Assembly: GCF_042693015.1 (NCBI RefSeq)
Contig: NZ_CP170544.1
Location: 4,898,001 to 4,962,000 of the forward strand
DNA length: 64,000 nt
DNA from: Sphingomonas_E sp042693015
GTDB taxonomy: Bacteria > Pseudomonadota > Alphaproteobacteria > Sphingomonadales > Sphingomonadaceae
Direction: 5' to 3'
Of this stretch, positions 33,200 through 42,600 are shown in pieces. The first letter of the stretch is position 1. Every line of letters starts with the position of its first letter. The position numbers and the translations under genes were made by a program. The notes below the pieces were generated by a model. It searched no databases. It was not told the origin of the DNA and saw nothing but the letters and a program-made list of their open reading frames with translations.

Positions 33200-34555
33200 A
33201 TGAACCCCAACGAACTTATAATCCGCTTTGACTCCGTCGATCGCCAGACCGAGGGGCCCGTCACGCGCCTCGTCGGCTTCGTACGTGCGCGTAACCTGCT
33301 GCCACTTCTCGACGCCGCGGATCTCGAGGCCAATCCACGCACAGCTAAGATCGGCCCCATCACGGCCGACATTATCGAGTCGATCGAGAAGACGCCGGAG
33401 CTCTTTCCTTTTAAGACAAAGGGCATTCTAGTTGCCTCGGCCAACTGCCGAGAGCTCGAACGGCGGCGTTACCACATGACGTTCGAAAATCCTGACATTG
33501 AGGGCATCCTGGACGGGGGTCACAACACGCTGGCAATCGGTACTCATATCCTCGCCGTCGCGCACGGCGACCCCAAATCAGTCAAGAGGATCAAGGCTTG
33601 GCCAGACTTCAGGGCTGCATGGGAGGCCAGTCGGAAAGAGGTAACAGCGCTCAAAGCATCGACCGCCTCGGGCAGCGGCGGACCTCTCGATTTTCTCATT
33701 CCAGTTGAAGTTCTGATCCCAACCGACACGGAGGACACGCTCGCGCTCGAAGCCTTCACGAGCTCACTCTTCGAGATCGGTGCGGCGCGTAATAACAACC
33801 GCCAACTCGCAGACGAGGCCAAGGCGAATAAGAAGGGCTTCTACGACGAACTGCGCAAGCACGTGCCTGCGAGCATCGCCAAGCGGGTTGAATGGAAATC
33901 CAACGACGGCGGCGAGATCAAGGTACGTGATCTGGTCGCCTTTTCGTGGGTGCCCCTCTCTGCGGCGGAACTGCCACCCGGCGTATCACCGCCGCGCCCT
34001 GCGGACATCTACAGCGGCAAAGGCAAGTGCTCCTCAGCGTTCGACACCCTGATGGAGAATGCCGATGTCTCGACCAAAATGGCGGACGGCACGCATGAAC
34101 TGCACAGCACGGTGATCGGTGGCGCGCTCGCGATCGCGGGAGAGCTCCCGGAATTAATCGACACAATCTACGCGGAGTTCCCACTGGCTTACAATCGCAC
34201 CGGAGGCAGCTTCGGTATGCTACGCGCCGTAACACCGGCCAAGGATCTGCGCACGAAACCGACTACGCCCTTTGGCAAGGTGTCGATGGGATACCGTTAT
34301 CCTGACGGCTTCATTGTGCCGCTTGTTTACGGGCTCAAGGCCCTTCTCGAGACCGACGCGGCAGGCAAGGTGCAATGGAAGACCGATCCCGGCACCTTCT
34401 TGACCGAGCACCTCGACGAGATCGTCCGCAAGTACAAAGTTCTTATCCAGGCATTCGGCGGCGATGCGCAGAAGATCGGTAAAAATGAGGGCAGCTACTC
34501 GCTGGCCTATGATGCGTTCGAAACCGAACTGCTCAAGCGGCGCCAGGCGGCATGA
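33200..34555 (+). CDS. AIPR/DGQHR-like protein
   Basis: A 451-aa soluble protein. A DGGH block (IEGILDGGHNTLAIGTHIL, about residues 93-111) resembles the motif of AIPR (abortive infection phage resistance) and DGQHR/DndB-type proteins. ARNNNRQLADEAKANKKGFYDELRK and IYSGKGKC...FDTLMENAD fit the AIPR layout, but this is from memory of the family. AIPR and DndB proteins occur in phage-defence and DNA-modification loci, and their biochemistry is mostly unknown. A 98-aa HTH gene follows 13 bases downstream. The pair faces the Hsp70-like operon. Confidence 0.5.
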   Translation: MNPNELIIRFDSVDRQTEGPVTRLVGFVRARNLLPLLDAADLEANPRTAKIGPITADIIESIEKTPELFPFKTKGILVASANCRELERRRYHMTFENPDIEGILDGGHNTLAIGTHILAVAHGDPKSVKRIKAWPDFRAAWEASRKEVTALKASTASGSGGPLDFLIPVEVLIPTDTEDTLALEAFTSSLFEIGAARNNNRQLADEAKANKKGFYDELRKHVPASIAKRVEWKSNDGGEIKVRDLVAFSWVPLSAAELPPGVSPPRPADIYSGKGKCSSAFDTLMENADVSTKMADGTHELHSTVIGGALAIAGELPELIDTIYAEFPLAYNRTGGSFGMLRAVTPAKDLRTKPTTPFGKVSMGYRYPDGFIVPLVYGLKALLETDAAGKVQWKTDPGTFLTEHLDEIVRKYKVLIQAFGGDAQKIGKNEGSYSLAYDAFETELLKRRQAA

Positions 34556-34568
34556 GGGGAGAGAACAT

Positions 34569-34865
34569 ATGCGCGCAGTGAATAGTGGCATACGCCTTTC
34601 GGAACGGGACGCCGCAATCATCAAGACGATGATTGCCCGCGGCGACCGCCAGCATGACATTGCCGCCTGGTTCGGTGTTAACAGCGGACGGATCGGCGAG
34701 ATCGCAAGCGGAAAGACCTTTGACGGGGTCGCTCTTGCTGCGGGAAACCTTCCGCCGCGGGGGCCCTATCCTAGCGGACGTGAGGCTACGATCGTTCTTG
34801 ACGCGCTGGCGCAGGCCAAGGGAGCGCTGGCATCAGCTGAAGCGGTTGTGCGTCGATACAGTTGA
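34569..34865 (+). CDS. Small HTH protein
   Basis: A 98-aa protein from the ATG at 34569. Residues 12-45 (LSERDAAIIKTMIARGDRQHDIAAWFGVNSGRIGEIASGK) form a resolvase/Hin-type or phage-regulator-like helix-turn-helix. The rest is a helical tail. It is 13 bases behind the AIPR-like gene and probably co-transcribed. It may regulate this cargo or bind DNA as part of the system. Confidence 0.7.
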   Translation: MRAVNSGIRLSERDAAIIKTMIARGDRQHDIAAWFGVNSGRIGEIASGKTFDGVALAAGNLPPRGPYPSGREATIVLDALAQAKGALASAEAVVRRYS

Positions 34866-34913
34866 GAGGCGGCGGGTCGTTCCAAATAGGAGCGACCCGC
34901 CAGACCATCTTAA

Positions 34914-36566
34914 TCATTCATCCTCGAAGCCGGTCTTCGTCTTGTCGAATGGCGGCACGACATATGCCGGGGTGTAGCCTGGGCTCGTGATGGCGCAGCT
35001 CCTATCATGATCAGTTGGCAGGAGTTCACGGCTGCCACCAAGCGCGACGGCGAGTCGCGGCAGGCGATCGAGTATCTGATCGAACCGGTCGCGGACCCCG
35101 GTCGGGAAATCGGTGACGGCAACACGCCAGACGCGCACGGATCCTTCCGACCTGCCTTCGGCCAGCGCATCCCTGAGTGGAAGGGCCGAGCCGCCGCCTG
35201 TAACAACGACGCGGATCGCTCCGTCGCCATATTGCTGCAGATAGGTTCTGTCCGCACCGTCGAAGCACCGCGCCTGCGACTCGCACAATTCTCTAACAAA
35301 GTTCGCCCAATGCGAGCTCCGGAGAAAATCTTGGCGGCTGACATTGATCAAGAACTGGCCGGGGAGCTCGTGATCAAATTGCTCGTCGTCCGCTGCCGTC
35401 GCAGCGAAGAGCCGTTCCTTGAGGTCGGGCGCGTCCAGGGCAAGTCGCCCGCGATGTTCCTCGCCCGCCTGTTCCTCCACCAGAAATTCCACCAGCGCTG
35501 CGTCTACGGCATCGCCGGCGACCTCAACGGAAAGCGCGCCATCGCGGATTTGGATTGGGACGAGGTCGCCATCGGCGAGCTTCTTCAGGCAGAGGATGCA
35601 GAAGTCCGTAGTGCCCGCTCCCACATCTGCGATCATGTAAACGGTCTGATTGTTGAGTTCCTGATCCATGGCAAAGGCGCCGGCCGCAACGGGCTCGCCA
35701 ACGCAGCCCGGCTCGGCAAGCAGCCAGTCCGGTGCTGACAAGCTCTTCACAGCGTTGAGGGCGGCACGCATAAGACGTGTGTCTACTCCACCCACCAGCT
35801 CGACTCCGAATGTGTCGGCGAGGATGGCGGCGCGGCCGAGCATCGTGCCCAGCGCCTCGCGGACATGGCGGCGCCCCGCGTCATAAGCGAAGGGCATGGC
35901 ATACCGTCGCGGCGTCCAGGGGCTCATGCCTTGATCCTCGAGCCGCAACGCGCCGAGCTGGGTCAGGAAACCGAGATAAGCTTGGATGCAGTCGCGATAG
36001 GTGAAGCGGATGCCGTCATGTTCTAGTGCGACTGCCTCTAGTACGGCGGGCGCTCCCCACAGCTTACTCTTGAAAGACGTCAGCACAGGCAGGCCCGCGT
36101 CGCCGGCCAGCTTCGCTCGCTGGCCGAACACCATCCTGCCTTCCGCGTCGAGTGCGATCAGCGAGCGCACCCAGAAAGGGTCGCTGCCGTCCTCTTTGCC
36201 GATTTCGAGCGGCTCAAAATAACCGCCGTCAGGCTCCAAGGCGATCTTGGACGCCGCCGTGCCAAAATCAATGCAGATGCGGCCCTGTTTGACGGGATCC
36301 GCTAAAAGCAGTGCGGTGTTGAGGGTGATTTCCGGCAAAGGTTCGGGATCGAGCTCAACGGGACGGACCCCGGCTAGGCCTTCACTGCCCGGAAGAGGAG
36401 GGGGCGCTTCCGACGTGTCGGTCGGATCGCCGCCCCGGCCCACCATTTCTCGAAACGCTTCATATTCAGATTGACCGATGGGTCCAATCAGACGGTAAAG
36501 ACCGTTAGGTACAGGAACAATCCGCTCGAACAAAGCTGTAAGAAACGCCCGCGACGCATCGTTCAT
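34914..36566 (-). CDS. Hsp70/actin-fold ATPase (SrfB-like) of the defence-like operon
   Basis: A 550-aa soluble protein. After an 80-residue lead with a Pro-rich linker comes an Hsp70-type ATPase core: phosphate-1 loop CIDFGTAASKIAL (about 98-110), phosphate-2 loop ADVGAGTTDFCIL (about 313-325), and adenosine motif VVVTGGGSALPL (about 453-464). There is no substrate-binding domain of DnaK type; the tail is short. It resembles SrfB-like Hsp70-fold proteins. The start overlaps the stop of the helical-repeat gene (ATGA), so the two are coupled and probably form a complex. It is the last gene of the operon. Confidence 0.85.
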   Translation of the reverse strand: MNDASRAFLTALFERIVPVPNGLYRLIGPIGQSEYEAFREMVGRGGDPTDTSEAPPPLPGSEGLAGVRPVELDPEPLPEITLNTALLLADPVKQGRICIDFGTAASKIALEPDGGYFEPLEIGKEDGSDPFWVRSLIALDAEGRMVFGQRAKLAGDAGLPVLTSFKSKLWGAPAVLEAVALEHDGIRFTYRDCIQAYLGFLTQLGALRLEDQGMSPWTPRRYAMPFAYDAGRRHVREALGTMLGRAAILADTFGVELVGGVDTRLMRAALNAVKSLSAPDWLLAEPGCVGEPVAAGAFAMDQELNNQTVYMIADVGAGTTDFCILCLKKLADGDLVPIQIRDGALSVEVAGDAVDAALVEFLVEEQAGEEHRGRLALDAPDLKERLFAATAADDEQFDHELPGQFLINVSRQDFLRSSHWANFVRELCESQARCFDGADRTYLQQYGDGAIRVVVTGGGSALPLRDALAEGRSEGSVRVWRVAVTDFPTGVRDRFDQILDRLPRLAVALGGSRELLPTDHDRSCAITSPGYTPAYVVPPFDKTKTGFEDE

Positions 36567-38080
36567 TTGCGCTTGCTTTCCACTCCAGAAACTTTCGCCG
36601 GCACAATTACTTCGGTCGTGCCATTTGGCAACAGGCGTTCAATCCCGGCGCGTTTGATCTGTACCATTTCGGTAACGATCATTTGGCCATCCTCGCGCTG
36701 ATGCCGGCCCGGCACGGCTTCGACCACTGATCCGACCTCGCCAAACGCCGAAAGAGAACGGCGGCGCGAGAGCGAAAGCACATCGTTGGCGAGTGCACGC
36801 GAATAGTTGAGGAACTGCACCAGCGCTCGCGCGATTTCGACTGGCGGCGCCCGCTGTTCGCGCATGCTCACGAGCGCTTCCTTGACATCGCCGTCAGCGA
36901 GCGACTGAACATGTAACGCGCGGAGCGCCGATCCGGCCAGAACCATATCGATGTCGCGCAAGCCGGCTTCCTCCGCAGCATCCGTTCGGAAGCGCGGGGC
37001 CATTTGGCGACCACCCGCGCGCAGCCAATCCTGCACCTCCGAAGCGAGACCTGGTACTTCGGCGAGTCGGGCGAGTTGAGGCTCGACGCGACGCCGATCG
37101 CCCGCGAGTTGGATCAGCACGGCGAGCAGCTCCTGTGAGGCGCTTCCAGTCTGCGCGCGCAGCGTGATGGCCTGGAGTAGTGTTTGCTCCAGCCGACGGC
37201 GCGCAGCCGCGGCATCCCTGGGCCAGCTGTCAGTCTTGTGCCAGTACTTGAGCCGCCCGACCGTCTTATAGGCTTCGGTTTCAACTGAGATCAGGAAGCG
37301 AGTGCGCAGCAGTGTCGACAGCAGCATCAGCGCTCTAGCCACCACGCCCGCCGCCGCTTCGTCGCTCTCCGCGCCGGTGATTGGGCGGGCATAGCGGAAG
37401 ATGAGCGACTGCATCATGTCGTTGAAGGCGGCGGACAGATCATCGCCATTATCGCTCAAAGCGCCGCGCGTGGCTTCCTCGATTGCAGGCAGCAGCTTGA
37501 CGATCCGCTTCGCGCGCGAAAGTTCGGCTTCCTTCGTGCGGGGATCCTCGTGCAGCGAGCCGGGTATCGCGCGGGCGAGGAGCGCGAAGGCATCGGCCAG
37601 CGTATCGCTACGCGAGAAGGCTAGATCGGCGAACGCTTTGCGCACGTCGTTTTTCTGCCGGGGCTGCCCGTCCTCATCGACCAACGCGCGCGCCGCATAG
37701 CTGGGCACCCAGTCCGCGTCCGAGCGAGCGATGACCAGCGAGATATAAAAGCGGTCATCCGACGTCAGCGCTTCTTGCCCTTCGGGCCCGAATTGCGGTG
37801 GAGGTTCGCAAACGGCCGCGCGCGCAGCGGTCGCTACCGCTTCCTGCTTTTGCCGGGTCGTATTATCCGCCCGGCCGATCAGCGCCAGCGCCCTGAGCCG
37901 GGTCGCCGGGGCACCGCTTGTGGCGATCGGCACCAGCGCCGCCACTGATTGGCGGAAGGGCTCCAGATTGCCGATGGTGGAAAGCCGGTGGACGGGGATG
38001 GTCGCGATGGCCTTTGCATAGCCATCAAGGTCACGCGCCCGCGCACGCTCCAATAGGGTCTCGGCGAAAGTGTCAGTCAT
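36563..38080 (-). CDS. Helical-repeat protein coupled to the Hsp70-like ATPase
   Basis: A 505-aa protein of unknown family. The first 430 residues are helix-rich with repeated Ala/Leu/Arg patterns (LERARARDLDGYAKAIATIP, RLRALALIGRAD, ELLAVLIQLAGDRRRVEPQLARLAEV) compatible with alpha-solenoid repeats. The C-terminal 70 residues are beta-like (GSVVEAVPG...MIVTEMVQIKRAGIERLLPNGTTEVIVPAK). No nuclease motif is seen. ATGA overlap with the Hsp70-like gene suggests a fixed stoichiometry. It may act as co-chaperone or scaffold (inference). Confidence 0.75.
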   Translation of the reverse strand: MTDTFAETLLERARARDLDGYAKAIATIPVHRLSTIGNLEPFRQSVAALVPIATSGAPATRLRALALIGRADNTTRQKQEAVATAARAAVCEPPPQFGPEGQEALTSDDRFYISLVIARSDADWVPSYAARALVDEDGQPRQKNDVRKAFADLAFSRSDTLADAFALLARAIPGSLHEDPRTKEAELSRAKRIVKLLPAIEEATRGALSDNGDDLSAAFNDMMQSLIFRYARPITGAESDEAAAGVVARALMLLSTLLRTRFLISVETEAYKTVGRLKYWHKTDSWPRDAAAARRRLEQTLLQAITLRAQTGSASQELLAVLIQLAGDRRRVEPQLARLAEVPGLASEVQDWLRAGGRQMAPRFRTDAAEEAGLRDIDMVLAGSALRALHVQSLADGDVKEALVSMREQRAPPVEIARALVQFLNYSRALANDVLSLSRRRSLSAFGEVGSVVEAVPGRHQREDGQMIVTEMVQIKRAGIERLLPNGTTEVIVPAKVSGVESKRK

Positions 38081-38128
38081 GCCTCCCCCTAATCGCTCCT
38101 CCGCCGATTACTATCGGCACCTCACCCC

Positions 38129-38401
38129 TCAGCGTAGCACCGCCCGATAGATCGCGCCCGGCTCCACCAAGCTTGGCGCGGTTATGCCGACGTCGGGGTT
38201 GGACATGCGCAGTCGGTAACCTTTTTCCAGCCAGCCGATTAGCTCGGCGGGATCGCTGACACGGACATAATCGCGCTCGAAGCGGGTCCTTGAGACGATA
38301 TAGGCGTCGTCGCGGTGCAAGTGCGGGTAAAGCAGCTTGCCGGTGTGCTGCCCGCGGCTGACGAAGGCGTGGAGACCGGTAGAATGATTGGGTCGGCTCA
38401 T
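38129..38401 (-). CDS. Small unknown protein, 90 aa
   Basis: A small basic protein beginning MSRPNHSTGLHAFVSRG. Residues 25-90 have a mixed alpha/beta pattern (YPHLHRDDAYIVSRTRFERDYVRVSDPAELIGWLEKGYRLRMSNP). The length, lack of low complexity, and position 48 bases ahead of the helical-repeat gene support a real gene over the Arg-rich frame overlapping it. No known domain. Confidence 0.6.
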   Translation of the reverse strand: MSRPNHSTGLHAFVSRGQHTGKLLYPHLHRDDAYIVSRTRFERDYVRVSDPAELIGWLEKGYRLRMSNPDVGITAPSLVEPGAIYRAVLR

Positions 38402-38429
38402 TGTCGCGCCTCTGCTCTGCCCTCGCCAT

Positions 38430-38606
38430 TCATCTCTTCATCAGCCATTCAATTCGTGCCACCGCGCGATGACGAGATCGGGTTTTTACCGTGCCGATCG
38501 TACCGTCCGCGTCCGCCGTAAGGAGGTGCGACTTCCGATACAGTGGACCACCGGTGATCAGATTGGCGCGGGAAGATGCAAGCCAGGCGACGAGCGATGG
38601 ACACAT
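38430..38606 (-). CDS. Possible 58-aa small protein in the operon
   Basis: This frame fills the gap between the DUF932 gene (stop at 38609) and the 90-aa gene (start at 38401) almost exactly, with 2- and 28-base spacings. It encodes MCPSLVAWLASSRANLI... with a basic C-terminal half (KTRSRHRAVARIEWLMKR). The fit in the operon is the main support. Confidence 0.4.
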   Translation of the reverse strand: MCPSLVAWLASSRANLITGGPLYRKSHLLTADADGTIGTVKTRSRHRAVARIEWLMKR

Positions 38607-38608
38607 GC

Positions 38609-39607
38609 CTATGATCCCGACTCGTCGCTCATTACAGGAACGCCCCTGGGCCAGCCGTCGAGCTTGTCGAGCAGTTCCGGTATGTCGGACTGCCATGCGC
38701 GGCGCTCGGTCACGTCCGGTTGTGTACTGGCGATCCAGGAAAGCGCTTGGGCGAGATCATAAACGGTATCGGCGGGAAAGGCAGCGCCCGGCACCAGTTC
38801 GCCGGCGATCATCGCCCTTTTGGACGGCTCGCCACCCTCAAACGGGACCGGCCGCGCGTCGTGTCCGGTCCGGCAGATGTGAAGACAGCGTGCCGCTGCC
38901 ACCCTCCCCCAGCGGAGGGCAAGCGGGCCGTCCGCCCAGCGCATGAGTTCGTCCAAGCGAAGTTGGCTTTCCCACCATAGCCGAAGCGTTTTAAGATCCT
39001 CGTCCGCCGCCCTCAGGCCACGGTGAATGGCGTGACCGATCATGTCGAGGTCCAGCCGGCGGTCGTGCGCTGCCTTGAGGCCCAGTTCGGAATTGCGAAC
39101 CACCAGACCGTTGGTGCAGATCAGCCGCAGCCAGCTCACCTCAAGGATTAGGCGGCTCGATCCGTCCACCGAATTATAGACGTCGATGCATAGGTCGAGA
39201 GCATGACCGTCTGGCGGCACTAGTGTGTAGGTGTCGCCGAGACGGAAACGCAGGTGTGCCCACTCGCCCAGCTCCGAAATCTCCAGGTCGCAGCGCAGCC
39301 GCTCATAGTAAAGGTCCAGCGCTTGCAAGCTTTCGATGCACAGCTCGCCGAGGCCGCGGTGTTGCACCAGCGCATAACTCGGCGAAACCGCGCCCACCGG
39401 AACGGGACGTTCCGTCGCATCGAGCGGGAGGCGCACGATGGCTCCCAGATACGGGTTCGCGCGCGAGTCTTCGCCCGCTGTGAAAGGCGCGCTGGCAAAC
39501 ACTGGTATGCGCCCGCGGACGTCCGCCCAGCAGCCTGAGTGGCGCTCGACCGGGCGGCCATGCCAACGCGACAACGACCGAGCGTGGGTTCGGACCGGCG
39601 CGTTCAT
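38609..39607 (-). CDS. DUF932-like protein
   Basis: A 332-aa protein. The block LILEVSWLRLICTNGLVVRNSELGLKAAHDRRL, preceded by VGAVSPSYALVQHRGL, resembles the DUF932 (YfjQ/YubP) family of phage, plasmid and defence islands, whose function is unknown. It has the typical fold order of beta-rich N-terminus and helical C-terminus. Its ATG overlaps the methyltransferase stop (ATGA), so it is translated with it. It may be a DNA-end or single-strand-binding accessory factor (inference). Confidence 0.65.
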   Translation of the reverse strand: MNAPVRTHARSLSRWHGRPVERHSGCWADVRGRIPVFASAPFTAGEDSRANPYLGAIVRLPLDATERPVPVGAVSPSYALVQHRGLGELCIESLQALDLYYERLRCDLEISELGEWAHLRFRLGDTYTLVPPDGHALDLCIDVYNSVDGSSRLILEVSWLRLICTNGLVVRNSELGLKAAHDRRLDLDMIGHAIHRGLRAADEDLKTLRLWWESQLRLDELMRWADGPLALRWGRVAAARCLHICRTGHDARPVPFEGGEPSKRAMIAGELVPGAAFPADTVYDLAQALSWIASTQPDVTERRAWQSDIPELLDKLDGWPRGVPVMSDESGS

Positions 39608-42600
39608 TTTGCCGCCTCCGTCTTGGCATCATCGCTCATGCCCTTGAACGCCCCTGGCCAACCGCCGTGGGCGTCGATTACTCGGTCGATTTCGCCCATC
39701 AGGTCGATGGTTTTGTCCATTGCCACGATCATTCGGCGGTAGTGGAGCTGGTCGTCGGCGGTGAGGATGCGGCCAGGGTTGGCTTTCTTGCCGCCTTTCG
39801 CGGCGCGGTCCTTAAGCCATTTCTGCGCGGGCTGGTAGCCGCCTATGTGAAAGTTCCACACGCGCTCAGGCACGCCTTCGAACCAGCGATGGGCAGAGAT
39901 ATTGACGCGACCGCCGCTGGGCACGGTCCAGGCCGGCACTTGCTCGACGCGCGTCTCACCATGGCCGGCGAAGCGCACCTCCTTAGGGTCCTTCAGCTCG
40001 GGCGCGGTGTCGACATCGAGCAGGTGTAGCGCCACCAGCCTTGTGCCGAGCGGCACAAGCGCCTGGAACAACTCGCGCGATCCGGGCAGCGGCACGCGGG
40101 CGAAGTCGCTCTTCAGGTAATCGGCATAGCGCGCGCGATAGGCCGGCGAATGGAGCGCCGCATAGATCCAGTCGAACACGTCGCGTGGGCCGAAGGTGGC
40201 GGTGAGATCACCGCGTTCGCGCGTAGGCGGCGCAACCTGTTCACGATTGGCGAGGGACTCTGCTGCAGACGATGGTTGTTGGCTTGCGCTACCATCGTCG
40301 AAAGCGAGTCCGATCAGTTCAATTGTCCGGGAAACTACCGATGGCTGAAAATTTGGGGTGACTCCCTTTCCAACTCCGTCCGGCGCTAGAAAGAGGGGGA
40401 ATACCGAGCTGGTATCGTATGCGGACACAGCCTTGTGGGCTGTAACGCGAGTTGTGCAACCCACGTCCCAGCGATCCTTGGTCACCTTCGTGGTAATTAG
40501 TGATACGTTGTTGCGGACCCCGACGATGTGTCGCATCGTCGGAAATGATCGTCCCCAGACTAGGGCGTCATTGTAAAACAGGGCTCGATAATCAAAGGGA
40601 CGATAGAGCGCTTCCTCCATATCGTTTTCGATGTCCGATCTGCGCAGGCTTGCACGTGCCTTCTCGACCGACCAACCCTTCTTATCCGACACATTAAATG
40701 TCTCGAGCGCCTCTGCGTCCGTCAGATCCGGACTGCCAAAAGCCTTCACGCGATCAGCGACAATTTGTCGATCAAAATCGAGCACCAGATTGTCTCGCGC
40801 AGTTATAAAGCCCGCGCCATATTGGCGGAAAATATCAGAGACCGCCGGAAAGTTTTCGTAGCAGGAGTCACCCGTCGCATTGCCGCTAGCGAAAAGATAT
40901 TTGGGCGATCGCGGAAACGGCGCTTCTCTTGTCAGTTCGTAGATCGTGTGTCCGGCTATGCGATGGTGCTTTTCGTCGCGATCGCCCCACAGATCACCTT
41001 TGGCAAATACCGGTTGCGTTTCCGGCTTTGCCACACCCAATGTGATAGCCACGCCTTGCTGAATGTCGAACACGTTTTGGTTGCTGCCGCCCTCTGGGCT
41101 CTCTTCCTGCTTTGCGCTGTTTCCGTGTAGGTCCAACACGGCCAGACCCTTGTAGGTTTTGAGAAGTTCGGACCGCATTCCACGTAAAAACAAGCTGTCA
41201 ACGAAGCCGTGGCTTGTGATTGTGCAGGAGCACCCAATGCCAGAACTGGCGATCAGGCGTTCGCCGAACGCCGTAAACTTCACATAGTCGTCGTTGATCA
41301 CTTTCTCGAACTGCAAAGCCGCACGCTCTTTGATCCGTACACCATCCAAGAAGCGATAACGCTGCACGACGACTTTATGCTGATCGTTCAAGTTTCCGGA
41401 CTCGAGCGAATACGGCGGGTTCCCCATCACCACCGTGAACGCCTCCTCCTTGGCAGCGTTCGCCGCCTTGGCCTCGTGTGCCAGCGCAGACGACATGAAC
41501 TCCAATTGCATGTCGAAGTCCTGCGCCGGCTCCAGTGCGTTGGTGAGATAGATGCGTGCGCGCTCGTCGCTGCCGAAGCGGTAGCCGGTCTCAAAGAGCT
41601 TCAACCCCAGTTTCATGTGCGCGATTGCGTAGGGCGCCATCATCAGCTCGAAGGCGTAGAGCCGCGGGAGCAGGTGGTTCGGAACATAATCGTTCCAGAG
41701 CGCGGCGATCTCCACCTTGCTCTTTCCGGCCTTGCGCCACTTCTCCTCCATCCGCGCGTAGACCAGATCCACGGTCTCGACCAGAAAGGTACCGGTCCCG
41801 GTGGCGGGATCGAGGATGCGGACGAAAGGATCGTCCTCCTTCGTGCACTCAGGCAGCTTGATCTCCGGCTTCGCCGCGATCACCTCGCCCCAAGTGGCGG
41901 TGGAGGCGAGGCCGTCTTCGAGGCCGAACTCGGTACGCAGCACCTCGTCCACCGAGCGGACGATGAAGTTGACCACCGGGCGCGGGGTGTAGAAGACGCC
42001 GCGCTGCATCCGCTTCTTCGAGTCATATTCCTTGAGGAACAGCTCGTAGAAATGGATGACCGGGTCTTCGTTGGGGTTGCGATCGTCGAAGTCGCGGAGC
42101 ACCGCCTCCATGTTCGCGCGGCGCAGCATTTCGACCACGTTGTTCACGCCGAGTTCGTCGAAATCCATGCCGCCTTTGCGCCCTCCCGCGTGGAGGAAGG
42201 TTTCGAGCAGCTCTTTGAGGAATGGGTTGGTCGGCGGCGCCAGCGCAGTCGTATCGTCCGCAATCAGCGCCCCGGACTCGCGGCTGATCCGCGCCGAGAG
42301 CAGACCATAAGCGATGGTCTGCGCATACATGTCCGCAAAGTCGTCGTGTTTCAAATCGTGGATTAGCGCTTCCTTGAACGCCTTGTGCAGCGTGCGGAGC
42401 GGGCCACTGTCGTTCTCCTGTTCCAACAGCTCGTTGGCACGTCGGCGTATTTCGCGGGCAAGTCGGGCCAGTTCCTTTGCCATTGCCCTGGAGGTTGCAA
42501 CCACTTCGCCCGGCTTCTCGCGGAAGCCAGCCGTCCAGCGGGCACGCCATTGCTCATCGTTCTCGCTTGGATCACGCCAGTGGAGTTTATCTTTCAGTGT

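Noticed and set aside
38073..38429. 118-codon Arg-rich frame over the 90-aa gene
   Set aside because: Its Arg/Ala/Pro-rich composition is that of a shadow; the 90-aa frame has normal protein composition.
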